DNA from: Panicum virgatum
Lineage: Eukaryota; Streptophyta; Magnoliopsida; Poales; Poaceae
Length of the DNA: 64,000 nt
Direction: 5' to 3'
NCBI RefSeq assembly: GCF_016808335.1
Contig: NC_053137.1
Coordinates: forward strand, 1,116,001-1,180,000
The position numbers and the translations under genes were made by a program. Of this stretch, positions 42,814 to 53,672 are shown one piece after another; the first letter of the stretch is position 1, and each line of letters begins with the position of its first letter. The notes under the pieces are model-generated. The model was given only the letters and a program-made list of their open reading frames with translations, did no database searches and had not been told where the DNA came from.

Positions 42814-43510
42814 GGCAGCGGAGTTCGAAACTTTAATAAGCTTCTATTTGTGGTGTATGCACTATGGAGTATGCAACACATATACAAGACTTGTAATTTT
42901 CATCTCGGTACCTGCTGCAGTGAATGCGAACATGATTGCTAGCTAATCGTTCAAACATGTTGCATGGAACCATTATCCTGAAGTTTTAAATTGGTCCATT
43001 TTGTTTCTTACACATGAAGTTAAGTGTTCTTTGGACTAGATTGATGTGTGTATGGGTTTAGGGAACTCGCGTCTACCGGATCCTTTGAGAATAGTTCTCA
43101 TTCCCTACGGAGGAAAAGAACTTGTCGCCTCTGACCAAGATGAACTTGGTCCCTTTAGAGACCAAAGTGTTCTTGTCAAAGAAAAATTTGTTCGTGTCGA
43201 AGAATAAGAAGCTTAGATTCCCTCATGGCTGAAGACTTAATTACATCTTATATTACAAGGAAGGAGACTGGAGAGTCAGTAAGTGCGATTTTGTGTAAAA
43301 CACAATCCCCTCTAATATTTTTTGTGTGTGTGCAACACAGTGCATAATTAAAATGAGTGTTTGTGTTCGGAACACACACCGCACCAAATAAACTAAACAT
43401 TCGTGGCTGAAAGGAGGGGTAAAATGACTTTTTTGCCTTCTTAATTTCATTTCTAGTCTCTCTTCAAGATCGAGCCCACCCATTATCTTTCTCCTTAATA
43501 CTATCCGGCT

Positions 43511-43818
43511 GCTGAAATCCCACTAGGTTGTATTTGTGATGAACACCCAGATTGGAAAACCGAGGGACTTATTTTGGTTAACCTTCGAGAAATCAAAATC
43601 CAAGAGTTGAGACGATGTGACCATGAAGTTTCTTTTGTGAAGTGATCACTATTTATTGATTGGGTGACATCACTGGTGACAGTAACTTTCGATGTACCAA
43701 TCGAAAGCAAAAGGCCAAAGAGTTGTGCCAGATGTCAAAAAGCTTTTCTACACCAGGAGTATGCATGGACTCTAGTTATCATAACAATAATAAAGTGTTA
43801 CATGCACTTGAAGACTAA
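43511..43818 (+). pseudogene. Second FBD terminal exon copy, decayed
   Basis: Near-copy of exon 3 of the gene at 39499 ('ggttgtatttgtgatgaaca', 'gattggaaaaccgaggg', 'gaccatgaagtttcttttgtgaag'). A TGA at 43643-43645 right after 'HEVSFVK' and later length changes break the frame. The upstream junction lacks a strong pyrimidine tract. If used as a last exon it would give a short FBD. Confidence 0.8.
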
Positions 43819-43919
43819 AGCGAGCCGGAGTGTTGGAACCTTAATAAACTTCGATCCGTGGTACATGCACTGTGGAGTATGCATGAAACTATACTATATA
43901 AGACTTGTAGTTTCGAATA

Positions 43920-44330
43920 GAGTAAATTGCATCTCAGGTCCCCGAACTTGTAGCGAAGTTCTGCTTAGATCCCCAAACTCTCAAATCGTCCATCTGGGTC
44001 CCTAAAGTACATTAAGTGTTTCACAAGGGGTCCCAAACCCGCCACGCGTCCATCTGTCAGGCCTTAACTTGGTACAAGACCCTATTCAATCCTCGGGAGG
44101 GGGCGCCGCCGGACTGGCGCGCCAGCACTCCCTGCACCAAGGAACGAAGGCTGTGTTTAGATGTGAAAAGTGAAGTTAAAAAACAATGTAGCACTTTTCG
44201 TTTGTATGTGATAAATATTGTCGTATTATGGGCTAACTAGGCTCAAAAAATTCATCTCGCAACGTACATCTAAATTGTATTGGATTTTTTTTTTGGAATT
44301 TCACTTTTTCTCCCCATGCTTGATGTATCT
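43920..44330. mobile_element. Truncated repeats downstream of the second FBD exon
   Basis: 43925-44110 has the 'aaattgcatctcaggtcccc ... gaacttgtagc' phrasing common to a dispersed grass repeat. 44154-44290 is one half of the same MITE type as 4730-5027 ('ggctgtgtttagat ... atctcgcaacgtacat'). No complete inverted repeats were found. Confidence 0.4.
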
Positions 44331-44856
44331 GTGGTATGTATATGGCCTATTTATCTCCTAATAATGACGCTTTCTAAGTTTTAACTGAGCGATATTCAAT
44401 TTGGGACCTAATTAGTTGTTTTGTCAGCCCGTTTGAAATATGTGGCAGTGGTCAGGAAGTTGAATGTGTTGCTGAATGGAAGTATAGCAGCTATAAATAG
44501 TAGTTAAGAGATAATTTGGAGTTCACAGAAAGTTGAATATGTTTTTTTTTTGAAAATATCCTTACATGTTATAGCTAATGTTCCTTGCATCCATTGATAA
44601 CATATGCCTTAATAAGGTTAATTGGAAATCTCCTTGAATTTCGGCTACTGATTGAATGTTATGGTGGTACCTGGGAATATTGTGATTTTATAAAAGAAAT
44701 ATGGCCGTTTGTGCTATCTTCTCTCCCACAACCAGTTGATGACATTGGCATATCTCAACAGTACCAAGGAATTTGTCCTCGTCAATTTAATATTTCCTCT
44801 GTTTTTGGCATTCATAATCTGTTAATCTTATTAATTTGATATGCTCCTTGTGTTAG

Positions 44857-45174
44857 GCACAAACTGTATGCCCATCAGGTTGCATTTGTGATCAGCCAGG
44901 AGAGTGGAAAACCGAGGAATTATCATTGAGTCACCTCGAAGAATTTGAAGTCCGTGACCTGAGAGGATCTGACCATGAAGTTGCTTTTGTTAAGCGGTTT
45001 TTCAGTTGGGCGGCAGTGCTAAAACAGATGGAAGTAACTTTCTACTATAAAATCCCTGAAATCAAGGCCAAGGAATCGTACCAAATGCTTTGGAGCTTCT
45101 CTAGGCCGGGAATACGCATGACATTTTATATCTATAGGAAATCTAGGAAGGTAGTATATGTGCCTGAGGACTAG
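44857..45174 (+). CDS. Third FBD terminal exon copy, open
   Basis: 318 bp, exactly the length of exon 3 in the gene at 5113. It is open from a usable acceptor ('ttgtgttag', 44856) in phase 0 to a TAG stop at 45174. It encodes an FBD with CPSGCICDQPGEWK, GSDHEVAFVKRFF and a VVYVPED end. It lies 2.04 kb past the stop of the F-box gene at 39499, and no F-box exon lies between. It could be an alternative last exon of that gene, or a remnant of a lost tandem F-box gene. The preserved frame favours recent origin or use. Confidence 0.6.
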   Translation, partial: AQTVCPSGCICDQPGEWKTEELSLSHLEEFEVRDLRGSDHEVAFVKRFFSWAAVLKQMEVTFYYKIPEIKAKESYQMLWSFSRPGIRMTFYIYRKSRKVVYVPED

Positions 45175-45902
45175 TGCACCCGGTGCCTAGGTTGTCGCTT
45201 TAGTTTAAGCACTTATCGTTTGTGTTTTCTTGGTATGAAGTGCACAGCCTGAGAAATGCTAGCAGATCTTTATTTTGTCAATCTATCCAGTGATTCTGTG
45301 CTCTGGTTTGCTGTTTACATTTTACAAACATAAACAATCTCTTGGTAATTTATAGCACAGATAAAAATATTTACACATTTACACAAATGTAAAAATTACA
45401 AAATCTGACACAGATAAGCCTGTGTGCCGCTGATATTTTGGCCAGAAATGAATAATCAATGATACAGCGAAAATATGATTACAGGGGAGCGGCAAAAGCA
45501 ACAGAGCTGCACCTAATTCCTATTGACCGAAAAATGGGGAACTTACAGTTTTACATACAGCTAGTCCTAATTCTATGTTACACAAAAAGTTCCATCAACA
45601 ATTTCTGGATATAATTTACATCTGTGCTTTCACGGATCTCTCATACAAAACCCTGGTAAACTGTACAAATTCATATGGTTATGTATCCTTGCTAAAAAAA
45701 TGGTTAGTTCAGAGAAGCTGCATCCTGCAGGTGAAACGCCATAGAAGCTCCTTCACCAGGCTGTTAGCTGAGTTCTTCTGGATTGCAGTGCTCTCTGAGC
45801 AGTCAACACCCTAACTGTGGAGGATTCTCCAAGGCATGTTTAGACTGGAACTGCATCTGTAGCAATAATGGCAATCTACATAGCATGCAGCACCATCCAC
45901 AA

Positions 45903-48900
45903 TTAGAACAAAACTTCCTTCCCGTTAGGCCTTGGCAATGGACTAGGCTGAGGGTTTGCACTTGGAAAATGCATGGTGTTCACAAAATTTGTCGTTGAAC
46001 CCAGATTGTTGTTGAAACCTAAAGGCCGAGGTGACAAATTTTGAGTAGTTTCCTGGATTGTTAGTGGAGCCAATCGAAAAGTTGATTCAGAAGACCTAGC
46101 AGCCCTGCTTAGCTCCCTGGCAACAAAAAGAACTTGTTCAGATCTAGCGATGAAAAACTAACAGTTCTTTTAACCGTGATAGCACAACGATAATTCAAAG
46201 GAAACTACTGACATATTGGTACTTTTTCCTTTCATGCTCGAGTCACTCTTCGAGATTGGTTTGTTGTCTCTTGAACTGTGAGCAATATCCTGCAATACAG
46301 CATTGGCATCATATAATTCCCAGGTTTCTTTTTACCCCTCATTGGTCATCGAGAGAAAAAAAAAGGTACTTACATTGACTTTAATCCCTGCAAATGAATG
46401 TATGGAGCCATGCTTGTTGTAGTGACTTGAATTGCGGATGAATGGATGGTCCAACAGCTCGCTTGCAGTTGGCCTCTCTGCTGGATTCCTCCTGAAACAG
46501 CATTGTAGAAATTCTCTGCCCTCATGGGACAGATTTTCTGGAATTGGTGGATCCTTATGTAAAACCTTAAACATAGCGGCAGGCTGTAGGACAAGGAGGA
46601 AAATATATAATAAGGAACTTTAGAATCAAAGTTAATTGTTAATACCAAGAATACCAGTGACAAATAAAAGCATGCAAGGTAATAGATAGAATGCAGCACG
46701 ACATGAAGTGAATAATTTTATTGTTGAACATCACATGAAGGTAACAGTACCACAGCATCCTGCATATCACAGGGGAAGTGCTCCATTTCAAGGGGGCTTA
46801 AGCACGCTAGGAAGACTTAACTCATGCAATGCGTGCTAGAATTTATTGTAAATACAAGCATGCTTCAACTTATTACCCCTTCAAGATCACTCCAAGGAGG
46901 CTTTCCATCGAACATTTCTATGATGGTGCAGCCAAGACTCCATATATCAACAGCGAGATCATAGCCTACATCTTTCATTAGTGTAGCCCGAACCATCTGA
47001 AGAATAAACAAATTCCGTCAACACAACATTGCAGCTAAATTTACAGCCACAAGCATGTTAACTAAATTTGATCTGAAAATTAAAACATGAAGTGGAAAAA
47101 TAGTGTGATAGGCTCATTTGTGAAAGGACAAACTGACTTTTGATTAAGGACAATTAAAAAAATAACTGCCATCCAAGCTGTGAACTGCAGAAATGAAGTG
47201 CTGTTGTTTTATTTTGTATCTGTTGCTGCATGCGTAACTGTCCAGTTGTGAATCCGTGTACCAAACAGTACTATATGATTGCAAAGCTTAATTCATTTTG
47301 TACATGATAAAAAGTTTATATCCCAACTTCTTAATATATGTTCCTATTCCTAAGTTACACACACTGACTTTAAGTCGCCCATGCAGCTGTGGGCTTCCAC
47401 TGTACTTTGCAGTTTCAGTAAGTACAGAGCTTCAAAAAAAAAAAACAGTGGGCTCACACTGCAATCGGAAGGACAGTGTTATGGAGGCTGCTGGGCTGAG
47501 ATCGTGAGAGAGGGAGAGGGGACGATTGCTAGGGTTTTGAGCGCTGGGGGAGGCCAGCCGCGGGGTTTTGCCCACGGCCGGCAAGAGAGAAGGGATTTCC
47601 TTCTAATCTCTTACTTGATTAGATTGATACATCTCCTCTCCTTATATAGAGAGGTATACTTGACCCCTAAGCAAGCGACTAATTAACCCTAATGGGCTAA
47701 GACCCAATAGGCCCTTGACTCCTCTAACACTACACCCCACCTGGACATGCAGCTCGTCCTCGAGCTGCAACCTAACGATGACGCTAACAATGACTCCACT
47801 AGACGCAAACCGAACACCTAAGAACAGGCCTTTTACATCTCGGCTTATTTTAAATAAACTGCGACTCTTTATTATTGACTCCTGAAGATAAGGCGGACAC
47901 CCTCCGCGTGCTGGACCTGCACGTATGTAGCCGCCTGGATCCCATGGAGACCATCGGAACGAGAGGGTTGCACGGGTACGGCCACCTGGAATTAATCGGG
48001 ACTGTGACCAGCAGAGACGTCCTCGCGGCGGCCGGTAGCGAAAAGCGGTGGCGCTAGGCAGTGCGTCCCCGCCTGTGACAAAGAGGAAACTGCCTCCCCT
48101 ATCGCTGCTGCCGCAGAGTTGGAGTTCACCGGTCGTGGAAACAACACCTTGCTCACGCATGAAGACAGCAGCAGATTGGCACGATTGCTGGTGGCCGTCT
48201 GACGGGGCGAGGACACGCCCCCTTTTGCCGAGGTCGACTGCCGTCAAGGCCACCTCGTGCATCTGCCGACGCATATCCTGCAGCCGACGCCGCGCTAGGA
48301 GGCTGCGTGCTGCAGCCTGCAGCCGCACCGCCGCAGACACATGGCAGACATCCTCTTGTGCAAACTCCTTCTTCTTCCCGAGCGGCGGCAAGGCTACTGC
48401 TGCAGGGACGACTTGACGCCAGCAGCTCGCCGCTGCCTGCAGCTGCGCCGCCGCTACCTGGATGCCATCCACGCCCTAGTAGAAGAGGCCCTCGCAGTGC
48501 TGCTGTGGTGGCACGGGGCTGTGGGCGGTGAATGATGGGAAGGAGACGGGCGCCGAACTCGCAGGAAGGACCCGTGGCGCGGAGAAACTCTCCGGCACGA
48601 CCGGAACTGCCGCCGGAAAGGCCGGGACGCCCCGGACCCATGGCTGCGCGGAGGGCGATGGCCTGCCTGCGAGCGCCGCCAGATGCGCTGAGAGGTCGTC
48701 CATCTGGCGTTGCATGCTGTAGAGGGCCGCTGTCAGCGTGTTGAGAGCGCCCGTGGGAGGCGTAGACTGCTGCGCAGGCAGCGGTGGCGTGGTGGCCGTG
48801 GCGGTGTTGAAAACTGGCGGCATGGCGGGTGAACCAGGGCAAGCCATGGCCGCTGTGGTGGGGAACATGGACGGCGCAGCAGAGGCAGCAGAGTGGGCAG

Positions 48901-51900
48901 ATCGAGGCCTGATCTCTGATACCAAATTATTATGGAGGCTGCTGGGCTGAGATCGTGAGAGAGGGAGAGGGGGCGATTGCTAGGGTTTTGGGCGCCGGGG
49001 GAAGCCGGCCGCGGGGCTTCGTCCACGGCCGGCAAGAGAGAAAGGATTTCCTTCTAATCTCTTGATTGATTAGATTGATACATCTCCTCTCCTTATATAG
49101 AGAGGTATACTTGACCCCTAAGCAAGCGACTAATTAACCCTAATGGGCTAAGGCCCAATAGGCCCTTGACTCCTCTAACAGACAGTGTTAAAAAAAAAGT
49201 GCAAGGTTAGATAAGAATCATAGTATTACTGTACTATGCAACATTACAACACTATACAGAATCAAAGGTACTTTTTTGTACATGTTTTGCATAGAAAATT
49301 GGTAGTTGGTCACATGAGAAGTTGGTCATAATACAAGGAATATCGCAGAATACCTCTGGAGCCATCCAATATGGAGTTCCCTTCAGTGAAAGATTTGGGG
49401 CTGCAGTACTTAACTGATAAAAGGACAAAATACTGTCAACAGTGCCACATGAAAAATGTTCCTGAACTCCATATGAGGCGACTTACATGTTTGGCCATTC
49501 CAAAGTCAGCCAATTTGACTACACCTTGAACATCAACTAGTAGATTTGCTCCTTTGATATCCCTGCGAGTGTAGATTTTTATTTACCTTTCAAGGAATGT
49601 ATAGCAGTCAAAACAATTCTGAGAGGTTCACTCATTTTTACTCTATTGAAAGCTTTGATTAGTATGAGGTTGCTCAACTTTGATACATGACCCATGCACT
49701 CCACCTTTTCAAAATATTTTCCTAGGTGAGCAAAGGCATCCAACAAGCAGGCTTGACATTTATTTCTGCTCATGTTGTCCTAGACACTTTCAACAAAGTT
49801 CCTATCTTTATGTACTTTCAGGAGTAAAAAAAGGATTTCAGATCATAGTTCCTCCATCTCCCATCCTTTATGTTCAAATGACAAGGGAAATTACAAGGTC
49901 TCATGATAAGCGATACATAGTTGATCTCATATGCAATAAACAATTTGCATACATCAGACAGAACATACTGATATGAACTAAAGGAGGCAGATAGAGTATG
50001 AAGACTCATGTGAGAAAATTTCAATAAAAATGGATTTTCGAAGGAAACTTTTTCCTACAAAAGTTTTATGTGGGAAAATCTAAAATAGAGAAAGTTTACT
50101 GGAAGCTCCCAAGTAGGCATGGTATTAAAAGAAAATGCTTTTGAACAATGACAGAGATTTGCACACCTATGCATAATCTTTTGGCCATGCAAAAATGCTA
50201 GGCCCCTTAGAATATGGCGGGTGAAGTTGCGAACAACTGATTCAGTCATTGCTCCATAATGTTGTTTGACATACTTATTAATTGAACCCGGATGAACGTA
50301 TTCCAGGTAAATGTAAAAACGATCTTCAATCTGCAAGACACTGCAAAATTACATGATGAACTAACAAGCAGAGTTACTGAACTCAGATTACAGTGGGAAA
50401 CTTACAATGTCACTGCCATAATACTGCACTATGTTTTCATGCTTAAATTGGCTTAAGAACTTTATTTCCTGAAACAATATGAATGTATGTCAGGAAAGAC
50501 TACTTCAAAGCTTGCATGTAGGTCATTAGTCATTAACTCATTACAGAGGAGGAAAACGGGGTTTCACTAAACCACTATTGAAATTTACAAGGAGAATTAA
50601 GAGGACACTCTCATATGGATGGTCTGAGTGGAGTTGTCTAGACATACCATACAGATGCTGCGGGTAATATTTAAAAGACGCAATATACTCAAACAGCTAG
50701 AGGCTTCAAGGCATAAAGAAAAACACTCAGCAGGAATAATAACATAGAAAACTATTCTGATAGGGAACAAAAGGCGCCTATAAAAAAATAAATATTACTC
50801 ATTTCTGCCATCGAAAAGTATGGGTATTATGTAAGATATACTGTCAAATTTAGTAACCTGCTCTAGCTGCTTCAAGGACTCAGCAGATTTAGCATCATCA
50901 GGAATTATATTGACTTCTTTCATGGCACAGAGAGCTCCAGTATTCCTGCAAGTAAATGGCAGTAACAACCATCAGAGTTTAACATGACATGCTAGCCACT
51001 GTGATATACCAAATACACTTACATACCTGTTGGTAGCTTCATACACACAGCCAAATGTGCCACTACCTAGAAGTCTTCCTTTTTGCCACTGACCAGCCAC
51101 TGAGGGCATTTCAACTTTTGGAGCAGGCTGATTGCTGAAACCTGTTTGCGTTGGATTTAAAGCGCCAGGAGGGAGTGGTAATGGGTGAAAGCTGACAGCC
51201 CCATTTCCCTCAATGCGTGAAATATTGTTATCTGGGTGCAATTTAGAGTGCATAGGTGACGGAGGGGCACTGGTATTCCTTGGCATAAGAATAGGACTTC
51301 TCAATGCACTAGAGTAAGAATATGGGTCTGGAAACCCTGCATATTTTTCAGGTGAAGTTCGAGGGGATGAAGCTCCAATAAAATCTGTATGTCGGATAGA
51401 TGGAGCAGACCATGCAAGTTGTTCTTGAGGAGGTGCCACAGTAGATGAGAAGTCAGCATAGCTCAATCGTCGAGGGCTGCACACAGGACTTGAAAAGCCA
51501 CTGCTTGGAGCACTTTTAGCTGGAATGTTCAACCGGAAGTTCATTTCTGCTGAGCTCTTATCCTGGAATTTCTCACGGAATGCATTCCTGTGGTGACTAA
51601 ATGTAGCCCGCTTTGTTCCATTTGGTAGTAGTTCATTTTGCTCAGGAAACTTTTGCACAGTTTGGCTTGTGAACCTATAACCACAAAACTCATAAGCATC
51701 AGGAAATAACTCAAAGTAATGAAAAAATAGATTCTGCTGAGCTCAAGTACATATATACAAATTATCCATTTTGAATATATGAAAACAAGTGCCGATTATA
51801 CATGGAAAGGAAAAGGATTAGTCAGAAAAGGGACAATCAGGTGGTGCAGCGCTATTTTTCTTCTGTCAAGTGTCTTTTTTTTTTGAGATCAGTGTCTTTT

Positions 51901-52997
51901 TTTTTCTCGAACACGCAGGAGAACTGTGTATCTTTGCATTAAGAAGAAGATTCAGTCAAGTGTCTCTATGTACAACTGAGCTAAATCAATTTATAGAAAC
52001 TGCAAATGCCATCACAAGTGCTCTTTCATTAACTCCTGTCCAGGACAAATGAAACGTGGGACAAGAGGATGGATGTCCATTTTGAGCAGTTATCAAGTGC
52101 TCGCAATCCTGTTGAAAGTTCAGTTCGGGCAAACATTCTAGTACAGAGGCCATTCTGATCCCCTGTTCCTACATTTCCACACCACAATAAATGCCCGGAG
52201 TAATCATAGGAAACCTATCAACTACTGAAAGCAACATTTCCACCTGTTGGTTGGAACAACTGAATACTGATGTCTTCAGTATTTGCTTAATCGTACAGAA
52301 ACTACGCCGCACAGTATTGCCATGGTAAAATGCGAGATGCAAATTGATAGCAAATGTAGCACCTTCCTCACCAACGAACGGTTAAATTGGCAGACAATCA
52401 CAATTACCCGTAAATAGCAACAATCTCCGAGGAAGAATCAATAGTTTCAGATGAATTTGGGCCAAGGAAGAAACGGACTCTGTCTGAAGAAAGGAGATTG
52501 ACGCACCTGGGCGCGTACGTCGTCGTCCTGTCGCCGCACCCGTCGGCGACCCCGGGCGCGTCCTGCGGGTCCAGGTCCGCGGGCCTCGGCGACGGCAGCG
52601 GCAGCGGGTGCAGCACGGGCGAGGACGCGGACCTGGGCGGCTGCGCGACGGCCTCCCTGGTGCTGGAGGACCTGGACACCGGGGTGGAGCCCGGGATTAC
52701 GACAGCCTCGGAGGCGCGGCCCCTCTGCAGCGGGGGCGAGGACGAGGCCCTGCGGCCGGCCTCGGCGACGACGAGGTCCCCGAGCGCGACGTCGATGGCG
52801 TCGACGTGGCGCAGCTTCCGCTGGCGCGTGAGCTTGGGCGGCGCGACGAGGAGGTCCCTCTCCCTGTCGGCGCCGCGGCGGCCGCCGGGCTGCGCGCGCG
52901 AGGTGGAGGCCCGCGCGGGGGAGGCCGGCGTGGAGGTGGCCGGCGTGACCGAGGAGCGGTGGAACGCGGACTTGGAGCGCTTCCACCACGACGGCAT
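45903..52997 (-). CDS. MAPKKK5: MAPKKK of the YODA/MAPKKK3/5 group, 11 exons
   Basis: MEKK-type protein kinase that phosphorylates MAPKKs in plant MAPK cascades; cytosolic. Exons on the - strand: 52507-52997, 51027-51674, 50858-50945, 50406-50468, 50167-50330, 49487-49562, 49354-49413, 46877-46996, 46374-46583, 46213-46289, 45903-46116. These total 736 codons with all GT-AG borders and phases consistent. Start [12 protein letters not shown] matches the group. A Ser/Pro-rich N-terminus leads to the kinase (about 355-620): GSGTFGCVY loop, AMKEV Lys, [31 protein letters not shown] (504-506), GTPYWMAPE, and HPFIRN at the end. The C-terminal tail ends [12 protein letters not shown]. Intron 7 holds a 1.7 kb LTR element. 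The symbol reflects closest resemblance; rice-style numbering cannot be assigned here. Apparently intact. Confidence 0.92.
47477..49180 (-). mobile_element. Small non-autonomous LTR retrotransposon in MAPKKK intron 7
   Basis: 1704 bp with 253-bp LTRs at 47477-47729 and 48928-49180, and the exact 5-bp target duplication GACAG at 47472-47476 and 49181-49185. A PBS for initiator Met tRNA (TGGTATCAGAG on the - strand) is at 48914-48924, so its orientation matches the host gene. LTRs contain 'ccttatatagagag' (TATA-like on +). It encodes no protease, integrase or RT; size and layout fit a TRIM/LARD-like element. LTRs are nearly identical (differences such as gggacg/gggggcg and acttga/attga), so insertion is fairly recent. 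Confidence 0.93.
48153..48925 (-). CDS. gag-like/unknown open frames inside the small LTR element
   Basis: On the - strand, 48476-48925 (149 codons, from [13 protein letters not shown]) starts just after the PBS and is Pro/Ala/Ser-rich with a '[20 protein letters not shown]' helix, like the start of some plant retroelement gag proteins. The frame at 47642-48472 follows with '[18 protein letters not shown]', which has the spacing of an IQ calmodulin-binding motif. Similar stretches are known in plant retroelement polyproteins, so capture from a host gene is not required. Function unknown. Confidence 0.35.
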
Positions 52998-53089
52998 CGT
53001 CACGCGGGTCGCGGGGGCGCGGGAGGAGGAGGAGGAGGGGACGAAACCCTAGCCGCCGTGCGCGTAGGGTTAATGGCATTGGAGGCGGA

Positions 53090-53306
53090 GGGGGTGGACG
53101 GCGACGGCGACGACGACCTCCTCCTCCATTTGGGGGGCGCGCCTCCTTTTTTCCCCTTTTTTTTCTTTTTTAATTAATAATAACCTTTTTTGTCGTTTTG
53201 GGAGGCGGTCGTTGGTTTCGCGGGGTTCCGTTAGGACGGCTGACATTTCACGCGGCGTGCCTAAAGCAAGTCAAACCAGTCAAACACCTGTGCTCATTCA
53301 AGACAT
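53090..53306 (-). promoter_or_regulatory. Likely MAPKKK 5' flank
   Basis: About 200 bp between the MAPKKK start and a MITE, with a run of T/C (on +) near 53150-53175 that would be an A/G-rich leader on the coding strand. No clear TATA box. Assigned by position only. Confidence 0.35.
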
Positions 53307-53307
53307 T

Positions 53308-53672
53308 CGGGCCCTGTTTGTTTAGTTACCACTCCATAAACTCGTAAACGTAAAAAAAAACGTCACATCGAATATTTCGACACATACATGGAGTACTAAA
53401 TGAAGTCTATTTATAAAACTTTTTGCATGAATGGGCTGTAAATCGCGAAACGAATCTAATGAGCCTACTTAATCCATGATTTGCAACATTGATGCTACAA
53501 TAACTATTTGCTAATTATTAATTAATTATGAATTAATTAGCATCATTATATTCGTCTCGCGATTTACAACCCATCTGTGTAAAAAATTTTATAAATAGAC
53601 TTCATTTAGTACTTCAAATTAGCAAGATTCCATCGCAAATTTTTTTTTGCAAACCATCTAAACACTGCCTCA
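53308..53672. mobile_element. Fold-back MITE upstream of the MAPKKK gene
   Basis: The left half ('gaagtctatttataaaactttttgc', 'gtaaatcgcgaaacgaatctaatg') is inverted in the right half ('gattcgtctcgcgatttac'-type sequence and 'aaattttataaatagacttc'). Ends resemble GGCCCTGTTTGTTTAG. It shares motifs with the MITEs at 4730 and 14504. It lies in the probable MAPKKK promoter. Confidence 0.75.

Noticed and set aside
52447..53177. Long + strand frames opposite MAPKKK exon 1
   Set aside because: They are antisense shadows of a GC-rich exon; the - strand frame has the conserved MPSWWKRS start and correct splice phase.
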